Shown in pieces: positions 36,632-45,824 of a stretch of DNA of 64,000 bases; the stretch's first letter is position 1, and each line of letters starts with the position of its first letter. A program made the translations under genes and the position numbers. The stretch spans positions 1-64,000 of the forward strand of contig JALSRK010000051.1 of assembly GCA_026984795.1 (NCBI GenBank). Reading direction: 5' to 3'. The notes under the pieces were generated by a model. It was not told the DNA's origin, did not search any database, and saw only the letters and a program-made list of their open reading frames with translations. The stretch comes from Solibacteraceae bacterium. GTDB lineage: Bacteria; Acidobacteriota; Terriglobia; Bryobacterales; Bryobacteraceae.

Positions 36632-37900
36632 ATGGACCGCAGAGCCTTTCTATCCGCAGGCGTGGCGCTGGCGGCCGGTGGGCAGCAGGCCCGGCCGCAG
36701 ACGGCGGCTCCTCGAACGCCGATTCCCCTCGAAAAGCAATCTGACTTGAAGATCACCGGCGTGCGGCTGGTGCGGGTGCGCCCGCGGCGGCCGCTGCCGA
36801 AGTACGAGCCGGCGCCGGGGGCGTGGTCCACGGGTGGGGTGGAGGTGGCCAGCCCGATGTCGGTCTATCCGAAGTACAAGGCGCGGCGGTCGCTGTTCAT
36901 GCCGGAGCCCGGGGCGCTGGGCGGTTTCTGGGTGGAGATCTCGACGAATCAGGGGATCAGAGGCTACGGTCAGGGTGGAACGGCAGGCGGCCGGATCGTC
37001 GAGGGGCATCTGAGGAAGCTGCTGGTGGGCGAGAACCCATTCAACGTCGAGCGGATCTGGGACATCCTGTGGCGCTCGACGATGTACTACGGCCGCAAGG
37101 GGGCGGTGATCCACGCCATCAGCGGCGTGGATCTGGCCCTGTGGGACGTCATCGGGAAGGCGACGGGGATGCCGGTCTACCGGCTGCTGGGCGGGGAGAC
37201 GAAGGAGAGGATCCCGGCTTACTGCACGGGCAACGACATCGAGCAGCACGTCGAGTTCGGCTTCAAGAGGCTGAAGCTGGCGATGCCGCACGGACCGGCC
37301 GACGGCCGCGAGAGCCAGCGGAAGAACGTAGAGCTGGTGAAGCGGGCGCGGGCGGCGCTGGGTCCGGACGGCGACATCATGCTGGATTGCTGGATGGCCT
37401 GGACCGAGCGGTACACGCTGGAGATGGCCGAGCTCCTCGAGCCGTACCGGGTCTACTGGATGGAGGAGTGCCTGCCGCCGCACGACTACGCCGGGTTCGG
37501 GCGGCTGCGGAAGAAGATCACCTGGACGCGGATCGCGACCGGCGAGCACGAATACACGCGCTACGGCTTCCGGCAGTTGCTCGAGCGCGAGGCGGCCGAG
37601 ATCTGGCAGCCGGACATCCACTGGTGCGGGGGGCTGACGGAGCTGCGGCGCATCGGGGCGCTGGCGGCGGCCTACGACATCCCGGTGATCCCGCACGGGG
37701 GCGGCAGCCGGGACAGCGTCCACTGGATCATGGCGGCGGTGAACAGCCCTTGGGCGGAGCTATTCATGCCGCCGCCGGGCGGTCCGCCGGAGGTCTACCG
37801 GCAGTACGAGGAAGACAACTTGCTCACGCGGGGGCCGGAAGGGATCTACACGCGGCCTTCCGAGAAGCCGGGCTTCGGCTGGGACATCGTGGTTAGTTGA
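36632..37900 (+). CDS. Enolase-superfamily sugar-acid dehydratase, L-rhamnonate dehydratase-like
   Basis: 422 aa from ATG 36632 (GGGAGGGACTC upstream). The Tat/Sec-type start MDRRAFLSAGVALAAGG is odd for this enzyme class but common for acidobacterial sugar enzymes. The capping domain is followed by the TIM barrel: metal ligands in IMLDCWMAW (Asp), WMEECLPP (Glu) and ATGEHEYTRYG (Glu), and a catalytic His in IPHGGG, as in the MR/RhmD group. The ending RPSEKPGFGWDIVV fits RhmD-like proteins. Substrate assignment is provisional. Confidence 0.75.
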   Translation: MDRRAFLSAGVALAAGGQQARPQTAAPRTPIPLEKQSDLKITGVRLVRVRPRRPLPKYEPAPGAWSTGGVEVASPMSVYPKYKARRSLFMPEPGALGGFWVEISTNQGIRGYGQGGTAGGRIVEGHLRKLLVGENPFNVERIWDILWRSTMYYGRKGAVIHAISGVDLALWDVIGKATGMPVYRLLGGETKERIPAYCTGNDIEQHVEFGFKRLKLAMPHGPADGRESQRKNVELVKRARAALGPDGDIMLDCWMAWTERYTLEMAELLEPYRVYWMEECLPPHDYAGFGRLRKKITWTRIATGEHEYTRYGFRQLLEREAAEIWQPDIHWCGGLTELRRIGALAAAYDIPVIPHGGGSRDSVHWIMAAVNSPWAELFMPPPGGPPEVYRQYEEDNLLTRGPEGIYTRPSEKPGFGWDIVVS

Positions 37901-38184
37901 TCCGGGGCCTCGTTGCAGCGCCGCCGGGCTGCCGAGCGGTCTTGTTGAGCGACCGTCTCAGGTGCTCTGGTTTGAAAGTGCCGGCGATGCGGCCGGCGGC
38001 CCGGGAACGTGCAAAGGGCGGGGGCGTAGTGGGCAAGCCGATGTTCCCCTGAGGCCGGGGCCGTTCTTCTTCTTAGATCCGGGGCTCGAAAGCCATCAGG
38101 CCGGTTCCGGTACGGGCGGAACGATCGAACTATTGCCGTCAACCCAGGGGAGGATTAAGGTGGGGGAGGTCACACGGAGGTCAA

Positions 38185-38505
38185 ATGAATTCGAAGAAAG
38201 AGAAGATACTCCAGACCGTGGCGGAAAGGATCCGGAGGCGGGCGCCTGATCTGGAAGTGGAGGAGCTGGTCCGGATCGGGGCGGAGGCATTGCGGAAGGC
38301 GCCGAGACGTCCGCGGCGGGTGCCGCAAAGCGTGTACTTGTGCCACGTGATCCGGGCGGCGCTGTTGAGCCATTTGTTGGAGCGGTCGACGTTCGCGAGC
38401 GATCTTCTCCGGCTCCAGCGGGCGCTGTGTTCTTCGGTGACGCCCTTGCGGGACCGCGCCGGGCGGGTAGTGGCGTTGCCACAGGCCGAGCGGCGGCCGG
38501 CGTGA
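38185..38505 (+). CDS. Small basic helical protein, faint sigma-70 region 2 resemblance
   Basis: 106 aa, good ribosome-binding site (GGAGGTCAA-ATG). Helical and basic. The middle (LEVEELVRIGAEALRKAP, then VYLCHVIRAALLSHLLER) resembles the DDLxQxGxxGL ... IRxxxxDxLR pattern of sigma-70 region 2, but there is no region 4 and the similarity is weak. I do not recognise a named family. The 284-bp stretch before it (37901-38184) contains no gene. It ends 115 bp before the convergent gene at 38620. Confidence 0.6.
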   Translation: MNSKKEKILQTVAERIRRRAPDLEVEELVRIGAEALRKAPRRPRRVPQSVYLCHVIRAALLSHLLERSTFASDLLRLQRALCSSVTPLRDRAGRVVALPQAERRPA

Positions 38506-38619
38506 ATCCGCATTGCGGCTTCGGTTTGCCAGGGAGAGCGCCGGATTCGCGAGGGCCGTGGGGCGGGTTGCCCTGCGTGGGAAATCAAAGGGACGGGATG
38601 AAGCGGCGGTCGGTCCGCT

Positions 38620-39291
38620 TCATCCCCGCGGTGCGCCGGCGACTGCCCGCCGGTTGGAGTCGGCCGGCGCGCCAAGTCCGTCCTGGTCGTCCCAAACGCT
38701 GGCGATCGAGGTGGCCGACTGAAACGCCGTGTGGATCCGTGGGAAGCTCCAGCCGGCCATCCTCAGAGCGATCACGTGGTCCGGCGCGACGCCATAGCAG
38801 GCGCTGGCCAGCATCACGTTGACGAGGTTTACGACGTCGTCATCGCCAAACATTTGGGATTTCCAGGCCCCGCAGATCCCGCGGCGGTAATCGCGGTAGG
38901 GCCGGGTCCGTGAGGCGCGGTTGCCGGCGCCCAGAGCGACGTGAAATGTCTCCGGCTGGACGTGGTGCTCCAGTAAGAGCTCGCTCCACGGCCGGCCTGC
39001 CAGGTGCTCCCTCGCCACCTCCTCCGACGTAATTCCGGCATGACGGGAGATGTGGAACACCACCGGAGTTTCTATCGTCTCGCGGCACAGGAGCCGCACC
39101 TCATCGATTTCGACCTGCGGGGCCTGGAAAAAATTTCCGACCGCCCGGAAGAAATTTCGCGCGTCGCCGCCGCTGCACGTGCTCTCCACCGGCGGCCGGG
39201 AGTGCCGCAGGAGGAGAGCCGTGAAGGCTATCTCAGCGTTGACAAACGAGTTGTCTCCACGGCGGCGGAGGGGCGGCAACGGAGATTCCAT
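38620..39291 (-). CDS. Hypothetical protein of an acidobacteria-type family
   Basis: 223 aa. No signal peptide. The central part (TPVVFHISRHAGITSEEVAREH, then LLEHHVQPETFHVAL) and the end (DDDVVNLVNVMLASACYGVA, then DHVIALRMAGWSF) look like a conserved two-part helical protein. I have seen the pattern PVVFxIS ... LTDxDIVNLVxxxxxSxYYGxxP in proteins of Acidobacteria, without a known function. Start ATG 39291 is uncertain because the first 50 residues match nothing I know. Flanked by convergent and same-strand genes with modest gaps. Confidence 0.55.
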   Translation of the reverse strand: MESPLPPLRRRGDNSFVNAEIAFTALLLRHSRPPVESTCSGGDARNFFRAVGNFFQAPQVEIDEVRLLCRETIETPVVFHISRHAGITSEEVAREHLAGRPWSELLLEHHVQPETFHVALGAGNRASRTRPYRDYRRGICGAWKSQMFGDDDVVNLVNVMLASACYGVAPDHVIALRMAGWSFPRIHTAFQSATSIASVWDDQDGLGAPADSNRRAVAGAPRG

Positions 39292-39435
39292 AGGTTTTCC
39301 CTTCGAAGCCTTGCACCTCTGGTGCCAACTCCAGGTCCGGCTAGGGGATTCCCGGCCGGTGTGGCTGAAGAGGGGCCTTCAGGCGGGGTCCGGGGCTCGG
39401 CGCGTTCGAAAGAACGGGACCGCGGTGGAATCGAC

Positions 39436-40698
39436 TTATTCTTGATCGAGAACCGCCTCTACGATCAACTGGAGCGTAGCCTCGTAAGGATTGCCGGGCG
39501 GCGCCGAGTACTGCCAGTCGTCCCGTGATCCGTCGTACACGAACCCCGGCTCATCCGGTTCTGCGACTCCTGTGTTCTTGGGGTCGAACTGGCCGTCGCG
39601 ACCGCCCATCTTGAAGGCGGCGAGATCGAGCGACGGCACGACGTAGATGCAGTGTCCGCCAGAGCCGGCCTTCCAGACGGCGTCCGGGGGGACGCGGGGG
39701 ATGCGGCCCCGGGCGTTCACGCGGAACTGGAGGCTGTAATCGGTGTGGGGGTTGTAGGGCGACGGACGGCCGCAGTGGCGGACGTAGGACGCGGGGACGA
39801 GTTGCCGGCTGCCCCAGCGGCCTTCGCGCAGGAGAAGATAAGCGAAACGGAGCATGTCCCTGGGGCGGGGCGCGATGCCGCCTCCTCCGGGCGTGTGGCC
39901 GAGGTTGTACTGGCGGTAACCCCAGCCCCAGCGCCCCCAGCCTAGGGGGCGGGCGAGGCGTTCGCGGACGAAATCCTCCAGCTCCATACCGGCGACGTGG
40001 CGGAGGACGACGCTCACCAGGTGGGCCGAAGAAGTGGCGTAGGACCAACCGCCGCCGGGTTCGCACCACAAGGTGATCGTGTTCCGCTCGCCGTCCATCT
40101 TGCCGAAGGCCATACGGTCGAGCATGGCGATCCAGCCGTCGGGGCCGGGGGGATCGAGCGTCACTTCGCGGCCGTGAACGATGCCGGGGTTGTTGCCCCG
40201 GATACCGCCGGTCATGGCGAGTAACTGGCCGAGCTTGATCTCGGCTTTGCGGGGGTCGCTCAACGGGAAGGCCTCGGCGGGGAGATAATCCGGGTGGAAG
40301 ACCTTCTGGTCGAGACCTTGGGGGAAGCGTTCGGCTTGCTCGGCCAGCAAGATGCCCATAGCGATGCTGGTAAACGACTTGCCGATGGAGCCGGTGTTGG
40401 GAGTGGCCTCGGGATGCGCGCGGCCGAAGTAGCGCTCGTAGACGAGCCAGCCGTGGCGGGCCACCAGAAGGCCGCCGTGTTTGGTCGTCTTCTGGATGTA
40501 GTCGAAGGCGCGGTCGAGGGCGACGGGGTCGAGGCCGGTGAGGCGGCGGGCGGCGGACAGGCTGGACGGGCGGCGCCAGCCACCGGCGCTGTCGGGTTCG
40601 GGGAAGTAGTCTTCAGCGGGGGACGCCGCGGCGGCGACGCCGATCAGGGCCGGGGCGGCGAGCAGGCGTCTCCGGGTAATCCCGCGGGGCGATGCCAT
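39436..40698 (-). CDS. Tat-exported serine hydrolase (class C beta-lactamase / DD-peptidase fold)
   Basis: 420 aa. Twin-arginine signal TRRRLLAAPALIGVAAAA. The serine nucleophile motif SxxK is SIGKSFTS (Ser104, Lys107), preceded by ATPNTG. The second motif Y-x-T/S is WSYATSSAH, and the C-terminal KTG-like element is in SGGHCIYVVPSLDL, where the usual Lys/His is replaced by SGGH. Members include esterases, D-aminopeptidases and beta-lactamase-related proteins. Function is periplasmic; substrate unknown. It lies 7 bp downstream of the nitrate-cluster DUF1858 gene, so may be read through from it. Confidence 0.85.
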   Translation of the reverse strand: MASPRGITRRRLLAAPALIGVAAAASPAEDYFPEPDSAGGWRRPSSLSAARRLTGLDPVALDRAFDYIQKTTKHGGLLVARHGWLVYERYFGRAHPEATPNTGSIGKSFTSIAMGILLAEQAERFPQGLDQKVFHPDYLPAEAFPLSDPRKAEIKLGQLLAMTGGIRGNNPGIVHGREVTLDPPGPDGWIAMLDRMAFGKMDGERNTITLWCEPGGGWSYATSSAHLVSVVLRHVAGMELEDFVRERLARPLGWGRWGWGYRQYNLGHTPGGGGIAPRPRDMLRFAYLLLREGRWGSRQLVPASYVRHCGRPSPYNPHTDYSLQFRVNARGRIPRVPPDAVWKAGSGGHCIYVVPSLDLAAFKMGGRDGQFDPKNTGVAEPDEPGFVYDGSRDDWQYSAPPGNPYEATLQLIVEAVLDQE

Positions 40699-40705
40699 GC
40701 GCCCA

Positions 40706-41242
40706 TTACATCACGCGGGGCGGTATGCGGCAGAACCAGGTGGTGTAGCGGCCGGGGCCGTCCTGGCGGCAGTAGACGGCGACGCCGCTGTTGGTCATCA
40801 GCTCGATGAGGGGCTCGGGACGGAAGGAACTGGTGAGCTGGATGAGCTCGCCTTCTTCGAGCGTAGCCAGGTACTGGCGGATCGGGCCGGCGGGGTGCTG
40901 GCCGGTTTCGAGCATCTTGTCGGCGTCGAGCGAATAGCGCACGCGGGAGGGATCCAGCCAGGGCGGGGCGGAGGAATCCGCGGGGCCGGATGTTTCCGCA
41001 GCCTCTATTGGACCTGCCGGCTGGCCGGTGGCCTCGCGCACCTTGAGGACCAGATCCCGAACGCTGACGCCGCCGATGCGGGCGGCCTGCTCCAGGGTGG
41101 CGACCTTGGCGACGGTCCGCCGGAGGACCGGATTCTTCAGTTTTCGAAACGCCGGCACCCACTCGGCCAGCGTGTCGTCGAGGCCGGGGAAGGCATCCAG
41201 TAATTCGCCGACCTTGGTTTGCGGGGTAATGACGATGCTCAT
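40706..41242 (-). CDS. DUF1858-DUF2249 protein of the nitrate cluster
   Basis: 178 aa. Residues 1-70 form DUF1858 (ITPQTKVGELLDAFPGLDDTL, then TLEQAARIGGVSVRDLV), a small domain often found with hybrid-cluster or NO-related proteins. Residues about 100-175 form DUF2249 (SLDADKMLETGQHPAGPIRQ, then FRPEPLIELM, ending TTWFCRIP), a SirA-like fold frequent beside denitrification genes. The product is cytoplasmic. Its start overlaps the DUF438 gene stop by 4 nt, so both are made together. Likely role: response to NO or repair of iron centres during nitrate respiration (inference). Confidence 0.85.
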   Translation of the reverse strand: MSIVITPQTKVGELLDAFPGLDDTLAEWVPAFRKLKNPVLRRTVAKVATLEQAARIGGVSVRDLVLKVREATGQPAGPIEAAETSGPADSSAPPWLDPSRVRYSLDADKMLETGQHPAGPIRQYLATLEEGELIQLTSSFRPEPLIELMTNSGVAVYCRQDGPGRYTTWFCRIPPRVM

Positions 41243-42498
41243 TGGATCTCTCCTTGCGCCTGCGGCTGCTCGTCGTATTGAAGCAAGCGGCGTTCGCCTT
41301 CGAGTTTCCGGATGCGGGTGACGTCCTGGGTGACCTCGAGCGTGCCCATGTACTCGCCCTTTTCGTCGCGCACGGCGAAGTAGCGGATATGGACGAAGCG
41401 GCCGCGGAAGTCGATCCAGAACTCGGCGACGCTCTGGCGGCCGGCGCGGAAGTCGTCGAGGATCTGATCGACGATGGAGACGCTGCGGGGCGGGTGGCAG
41501 TGCTGGACTTTGCGCCCGATGATGGCCTTGCTGCGGGGGAAGATGCGGTCAGGGCCTTCCGAGAAAAAGGCGACGCGGTCCTCGGCGTCCACGAAGGTCA
41601 AATCCACCGGCAGGGTCGAGAAGATGTGGATGAGCTGTTTCAGGCTCAGGGTGCCGGTGGGCAGCCGGATCGCCTCGGAGGTGGGGATCTTCAGCGCCTC
41701 GGGGATGATGGCCTCGGGCGGCTGGTAGCCCTCGCGGGGCTCCACCAGGCACCAGCCGTAGCGCGGCGAGGAGGCCCAGATCTCGGCCCACTCGTCGTCG
41801 GTGAAGGTATCCAGGCACATGGGCAGGAGGATGTTCTCCTCCTTGTAGATCATCTCCTCGACGGCCTGGAGGGCGGCTTCGGCGACGGTCTCGGCGACGA
41901 TCTTCCACTCGGCGGCGGTGGCGCCCTGCTGGGAGAGGGCCTCGCCGAGGGTCTCGAGCAGGTCGCGCACCTCGTCGTCCTTGCCCCACATGACCTTGGA
42001 GGGGCCGGTGATGCCGTGGCGCTCCAGGCAAGGGAACAAGGTGTGCTCCTTGCGCTGGTAGTGCTTTTCGATGTCCATCAGGTCGTTGTAAGCCTGGCGC
42101 CACTCGAGCAGCAGCGGGCCGGGGTCGGCGTCGTCGCGCAGCTTCTTGATCTTCGCCATCGCCTCGCGCATCCGGAGGATGACGCCCTGCAGCGCCTCGT
42201 TCTCGCGGCGGAAGGTATCGACCGGATGGCCCGGGGGGACGGTCTTCGGGGGAGGCTGGACGAGGACTTCCCGGGTGACCTGGGAGTGCAGGTCGCACAT
42301 GGACTGGATCTCTTCGGCGGGCATGCCTTCGGCCATGAGCTCCTGCTCCATGGCGACGATTTCGGAATAGTCCGTCTGCCGGACGAGCTCTTTGAGGCGG
42401 TCCTTGACGGTTTCCGGCGGCTCGCCGGCGTGCAGTTTCTTGATGATGTCTTTCAAGGTGCGGACCCGGTGGGCCCGGTTGTCGATGAGTTCGCTCAT
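41239..42498 (-). CDS. DUF438 - hemerythrin-like - PAS protein
   Basis: 419 aa. DUF438 at about 10-80 (IIKKLHAGEPPETVKDRLKE), a hemerythrin-like four-helix domain at about 92-235 with His/Glu ligands (HPVDTFRREN, DIEKHYQRKEHTLFPCLERH, MIYKEENILLP), and a C-terminal PAS domain at about 300-405 (PVDLTFVDAEDRVAFFSEG, then QHCHPPRS). The combination is typical of cytoplasmic sensors or iron-cluster repair proteins linked to O2/NO. AGGGAG precedes the ATG. A TGACCAAAGTCA palindrome lies 76 bp upstream, separating it from napB as its own transcription unit. Confidence 0.9.
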   Translation of the reverse strand: MSELIDNRAHRVRTLKDIIKKLHAGEPPETVKDRLKELVRQTDYSEIVAMEQELMAEGMPAEEIQSMCDLHSQVTREVLVQPPPKTVPPGHPVDTFRRENEALQGVILRMREAMAKIKKLRDDADPGPLLLEWRQAYNDLMDIEKHYQRKEHTLFPCLERHGITGPSKVMWGKDDEVRDLLETLGEALSQQGATAAEWKIVAETVAEAALQAVEEMIYKEENILLPMCLDTFTDDEWAEIWASSPRYGWCLVEPREGYQPPEAIIPEALKIPTSEAIRLPTGTLSLKQLIHIFSTLPVDLTFVDAEDRVAFFSEGPDRIFPRSKAIIGRKVQHCHPPRSVSIVDQILDDFRAGRQSVAEFWIDFRGRFVHIRYFAVRDEKGEYMGTLEVTQDVTRIRKLEGERRLLQYDEQPQAQGEIQ

Positions 42499-42573
42499 CC
42501 GCTGCTCCCTCTGTGGATGCCCAGTCGGCTGGTGATCTGGTTCCAGGATAGGGGCCGGGGGCGGGTTTATCGA

Positions 42574-42585
42574 TGACTTTGGTCA
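42574..42585 (-). promoter_or_regulatory. Candidate CRP/FNR/DNR-type operator before DUF438
   Basis: Read on the minus strand, TGACCAAAGTCA; the half-sites TGAC and GTCA flank a 4-bp centre. It is 11/12 identical to the site at 48963-48974. The TGAC-N4-GTCA form is close to the TTGAC-N4-GTCAA sites of DNR/NnrR regulators. Centre is about 81 bp before the DUF438 ATG. Confidence 0.55.
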
Positions 42586-42653
42586 CACGGCGGGCGGCAA
42601 ATGCGGGGCCACCGCGGCGGCGCTGTATCCCAGAAGAAAGAAGCGGCGGGCCC

Positions 42654-43199
42654 TCAATCCAGGGCGGCGGGCGTACGCTGCATGGCGGCGTGGCACTGGC
42701 GGCACTCGGGCCGGTAGCCGTGGGCGGCGCGCAAGGCGGCGGGGGCCTGGGCGCCGATGTGGCAGAGGGCGCAGTTCTCGCGGTTCTGGATGTGATGCGG
42801 GATGAGGGGCGGCGAGATCGGCGTCTGCCGGAGACCCCGGGCCGGCCACCAGAGCGGGGTGACCTCGTTCTCGACGAACACCTCGGTGGTCTTGCGCTCG
42901 ACGTGGCACTGGCGGCAGTCGCCCCAGGCCGGGTGCGTCCGCGGCGGGGCGATGCGGTCGGGGTTGTCGAGAGCGCCGGGCTCGTGGCAGTTGGCGCAGT
43001 TCTCGCGGCCGAGGGATTCGACGCCGTGGGGGATCACCGGGGGCGCCCCGTCGTAGAGGCGGAGCGCCCGGCGGGCGGCGAGCAGCTCGGCGCGGCTGGG
43101 TTCGGTTTCCGTTGCCTGCTGCTGATCCTGGGCCGGGGCCGAGCAGCCGGCGAGGAGGCCGGCGAGCAGAGCGGCGAAGATGGCGATGGCGCGGGACAT
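42654..43199 (-). CDS. napB: Four-heme NapB-like lipoprotein cytochrome c
   Basis: 181 aa from ATG 43199, which overlaps the napA stop. Lipobox LLAGC (Cys19) predicts a lipid anchor. Residues 53-115 match NapB: PPVIPHGVESLGRENCANCH, then CRQCHVERKTTEVFVENEV. A second, related module follows at 130-170 (PPLIPHHIQNRENCALCH, then CRQCH), so the protein has four CxxCH sites (Cys68, 95, 143, 166) instead of the usual two. It should deliver electrons to NapA in the periplasm. The duplication and the lipid anchor are both unusual for NapB. Confidence 0.85.
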   Translation of the reverse strand: MSRAIAIFAALLAGLLAGCSAPAQDQQQATETEPSRAELLAARRALRLYDGAPPVIPHGVESLGRENCANCHEPGALDNPDRIAPPRTHPAWGDCRQCHVERKTTEVFVENEVTPLWWPARGLRQTPISPPLIPHHIQNRENCALCHIGAQAPAALRAAHGYRPECRQCHAAMQRTPAALD

Positions 43200-45532
43200 C
43201 AGACTTTCTCCAGGCGCACGGCGCATTTCTTGTAGTCGGGCTGCTTCGAGATGGGGCAGTGGGCGTCGAGGGTCAGCAGATTGGGCAGTTTGGACTCGTC
43301 GAAGAAGGGGATGAAGACCAGGCCCCGCTGCGGGACGCCGCGGCCCCGGACGGAGGCCTTCAAGGTGAGCTCGCCGCGGCGGCTGACGACCTTCACCAGG
43401 GCGCCGTCGCTGACGCCGAGCTCGCGGGCGTCCTCGGGGTGGATCTCGACGAAGGGTTCCGGCATGGCCTGGTAGAGCTGCTTGACGCGGCGGGTCATGG
43501 TGCCGGTGTGCCAGTGCTCGAGGACGCGCCCGGTGGTGAGCCAAAATGGGTACTCGTCGTCGGGCGATTCCGGCGGCGGCTGGTAGGGCCGCTGCCAGAT
43601 GACGGCGCGGTTGCCGAGCTTCTTGTTGCCGTAGAAGGAAATGCCCTCGCCGGGCTTGACGTAGGGGTCGTAGCCTTCGCGGTAGCGCCAGCGCGTCTCG
43701 CGGCCGTTCACCACGGGCCACCGGAGGCCGCGGTTGCGCCGGAGGTCGTCGTAGGAGGCGACGTCCTTGCCGGCGCCTAGGGTCCACTGGCGGTACTCCT
43801 CGTAGAGGCCGCGGGCTTGTTCCTCTTCGGTCTTCCAGGGGAAGAGCTTGCCGTAGCCCATGCGGCGGGCGATCTCGATGGTGATCCAGGAATCGGGCCT
43901 GGCTTCGCCGGGCGGATCGACGAGCTTGTCCCACTGCTGGGTGCGGCGCTCGGAGTTGCCGAAGCAGGCCTCGCGCTCCACCCACATGGCGGCAGGCAGG
44001 ATGACGTCGGCGATCTCGGTAGTGGCGGTGGGGTAGACGTCGCAGACGACGATGAACGGCTTGTGCTCGGCGATGCCCTTCTTGAACCAGTTGAGGTCCG
44101 GCAGGGTGACCATCGGGTTGGTCACCTGGATGATGATGCCCTTGAGCTTGCCGGTGGCCAGGTTCCGGAACATGGCGATGGTGTGCATCGAAGGCTTGGC
44201 CGGAAGCGACTCGACGGGGACGTCCCACATCTTGGCGGCGAAGGCGCGGTGCTCGGGGTTGTCCACGCGGCGGCCGCCGGGCAGGGCGTGGGTGAGGGTG
44301 CCGACCTCGCGGACGGTGCCGCAGGCCGAGGGCTGGCCGGTGAGCGAGAACGGGCCGTTGCCCGGCTCGGAGATCTTGCCGGTAAGCAGGTGGATGTTGT
44401 AGACGAGGTTGTTGATCCAGGTGCCGCGGGTGTGCTGGTTCATGCCCATGCACCAGAGCGAGACGACCTTCTTGTTGGGGTCGCCGTAGAGAGCGGCCAC
44501 CTGTCGGATCTTGGCGGCGGGCACGCCGGAAACGTTTTCGGCGTATTCGGGGGTGTATTTCTCGAGGAAACGGCGGTAGGCGGCGAAGCTGGTGATCTCG
44601 TTGCGCATCGGGTTGGGGGCCGAGGTGCCGCGGAGGCCGTAGCCGATGTTCTCCTCGCCGCGCTTGAAGACGCAGTGGCGGCGGACGAACTCCTCGTCCA
44701 CCCAGCCGTTGTTGACGATCTCGTGGGCGATGGCGTTGGCGATGGCCAGGTCGGTGTGGGGCTTGAATTCGAGGAAGAGGTCGGAGCCCTCGGTGGTGCG
44801 GGTCCGGCGGGTGGCGATGTCGACGAGGACGACCTGGGGGACCTTCTGTTTGCGGGCGCGGATGCGGCTGAAGAGCACCGGGTGCATCTCGGCCATGTTG
44901 TTGCCCCAGAAGACGAAGACGTCGGCCAGGTCGAAGTCGTCGTAGCAGCCCATCGGCTCGTCCTTGCCGAAGGTGGTGAGGAAGCCGGTGACGGCGCTGG
45001 CCATGCAGAGGCGGGCGTTGGCCTCGATGTTGTTGTTGCCGACGCCGGCGCGGATCCACTTGGAAGCGGCGTAGCCGTCCTGGATGGTCCACTGGCCGGA
45101 GCCGTAGACGGCGATGGCGCCCTTGCCGTGCTCGTCGATGAGCTGTTTGAACTTCGAGGCGACCAGATCGAGGGCCTCGTCCATGGAGACCTCTTCGAGC
45201 TTGCCGTTGCGGCGCACGAGGGGCCTGGTGAGGCGGTCCTTGGCGTACAAGATCCCCGGCAGATGGTAACCCTTGACGCACAGCAGGCCAAGGTTGACCG
45301 GGTTCTGGCGGTCGCCGGCCACGGCGACGACCTTGCCGTCGCGGACGCCGACCATGACGCCGCAGCCCGTGCCGCAGAAGCGGCAGGGAGCCTTGCTCCA
45401 GGCGACGCCGTCGTCGTCGAGGATCGCCCCGGCCTCCGTGCTGCAAGAGGAGGCGAGGCCGCCCAGGACGGCGGCGCTCCAGGCGGCGGCCGTCCGTTTC
45501 AGGAATTCGCGGCGGGATTCGGTGCTTGCCAT
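43199..45532 (-). CDS. napA: Periplasmic nitrate reductase catalytic subunit NapA
   Basis: 777 aa from ATG 45532 (AGGGAG upstream). Tat signal [15 protein letters not shown]. The [4Fe-4S] ligands are Cys50, Cys53, Cys57 and Cys85 (CRFCGTGCG and LLCVKG). The Mo-bis-MGD ligand is Cys176 in [10 protein letters not shown]. Further NapA hallmarks are [24 protein letters not shown] and [18 protein letters not shown]. It reduces nitrate to nitrite in the periplasm. Directly downstream of napD and overlapping napB. No napF, napG, napH or napC is nearby. Length is normal (E. coli NapA is about 830 aa). Confidence 0.95.
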   Translation of the reverse strand: MASTESRREFLKRTAAAWSAAVLGGLASSCSTEAGAILDDDGVAWSKAPCRFCGTGCGVMVGVRDGKVVAVAGDRQNPVNLGLLCVKGYHLPGILYAKDRLTRPLVRRNGKLEEVSMDEALDLVASKFKQLIDEHGKGAIAVYGSGQWTIQDGYAASKWIRAGVGNNNIEANARLCMASAVTGFLTTFGKDEPMGCYDDFDLADVFVFWGNNMAEMHPVLFSRIRARKQKVPQVVLVDIATRRTRTTEGSDLFLEFKPHTDLAIANAIAHEIVNNGWVDEEFVRRHCVFKRGEENIGYGLRGTSAPNPMRNEITSFAAYRRFLEKYTPEYAENVSGVPAAKIRQVAALYGDPNKKVVSLWCMGMNQHTRGTWINNLVYNIHLLTGKISEPGNGPFSLTGQPSACGTVREVGTLTHALPGGRRVDNPEHRAFAAKMWDVPVESLPAKPSMHTIAMFRNLATGKLKGIIIQVTNPMVTLPDLNWFKKGIAEHKPFIVVCDVYPTATTEIADVILPAAMWVEREACFGNSERRTQQWDKLVDPPGEARPDSWITIEIARRMGYGKLFPWKTEEEQARGLYEEYRQWTLGAGKDVASYDDLRRNRGLRWPVVNGRETRWRYREGYDPYVKPGEGISFYGNKKLGNRAVIWQRPYQPPPESPDDEYPFWLTTGRVLEHWHTGTMTRRVKQLYQAMPEPFVEIHPEDARELGVSDGALVKVVSRRGELTLKASVRGRGVPQRGLVFIPFFDESKLPNLLTLDAHCPISKQPDYKKCAVRLEKV

Positions 45533-45563
45533 GATGACTCTGCTCCCTTGCCTTCGCTCCATG

Positions 45564-45824
45564 TCACGTTCGCGCGGCCGCTCCAGGCGCGGTGGCCACG
45601 TCTTCGATGTTGGTGAACGTCACCCAGGCCGACAGCACGCCGGGCAGGGCGGCGAGCCAGTCGACGCAGGCGCGGTCCTCTTCGAGGGTCGCCGTATCGG
45701 TGACGACGATCAGGTGGTTTCCTTGACGGCCGCGCACCTCGGCTTCCGGGCGCCCGGCCACGCGGCGGCGGACGGCGTCCACCGCCGCTTCTTGACACAT
45801 CAGGACGAGTCCGGATACCGGCAT
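45564..45824 (-). CDS. napD: NapD-like chaperone for NapA maturation
   Basis: 86 aa from ATG 45824, whose A is shared with the TAA stop of the octaheme gene. Ferredoxin-like NapD fold: [20 protein letters not shown], then [13 protein letters not shown] and [16 protein letters not shown]. NapD binds the Tat signal of NapA and delays export until the cofactor is inserted. It sits 31 bp before napA, where it is needed. Confidence 0.88.
   Translation of the reverse strand: MPVSGLVLMCQEAAVDAVRRRVAGRPEAEVRGRQGNHLIVVTDTATLEEDRACVDWLAALPGVLSAWVTFTNIEDVATAPGAAART

Noticed and set aside
37901-38184. Possible riboswitch or ncRNA upstream of the 106-aa protein
   Set aside because: Several short GC-rich hairpins but no conserved core I could match to a known class.
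43817-45616. A 599-codon plus-strand open frame opposite napA
   Set aside because: Low-complexity Val/Ala/Gly/Asp-rich translation. The minus frame has all NapA ligands and a Tat signal.
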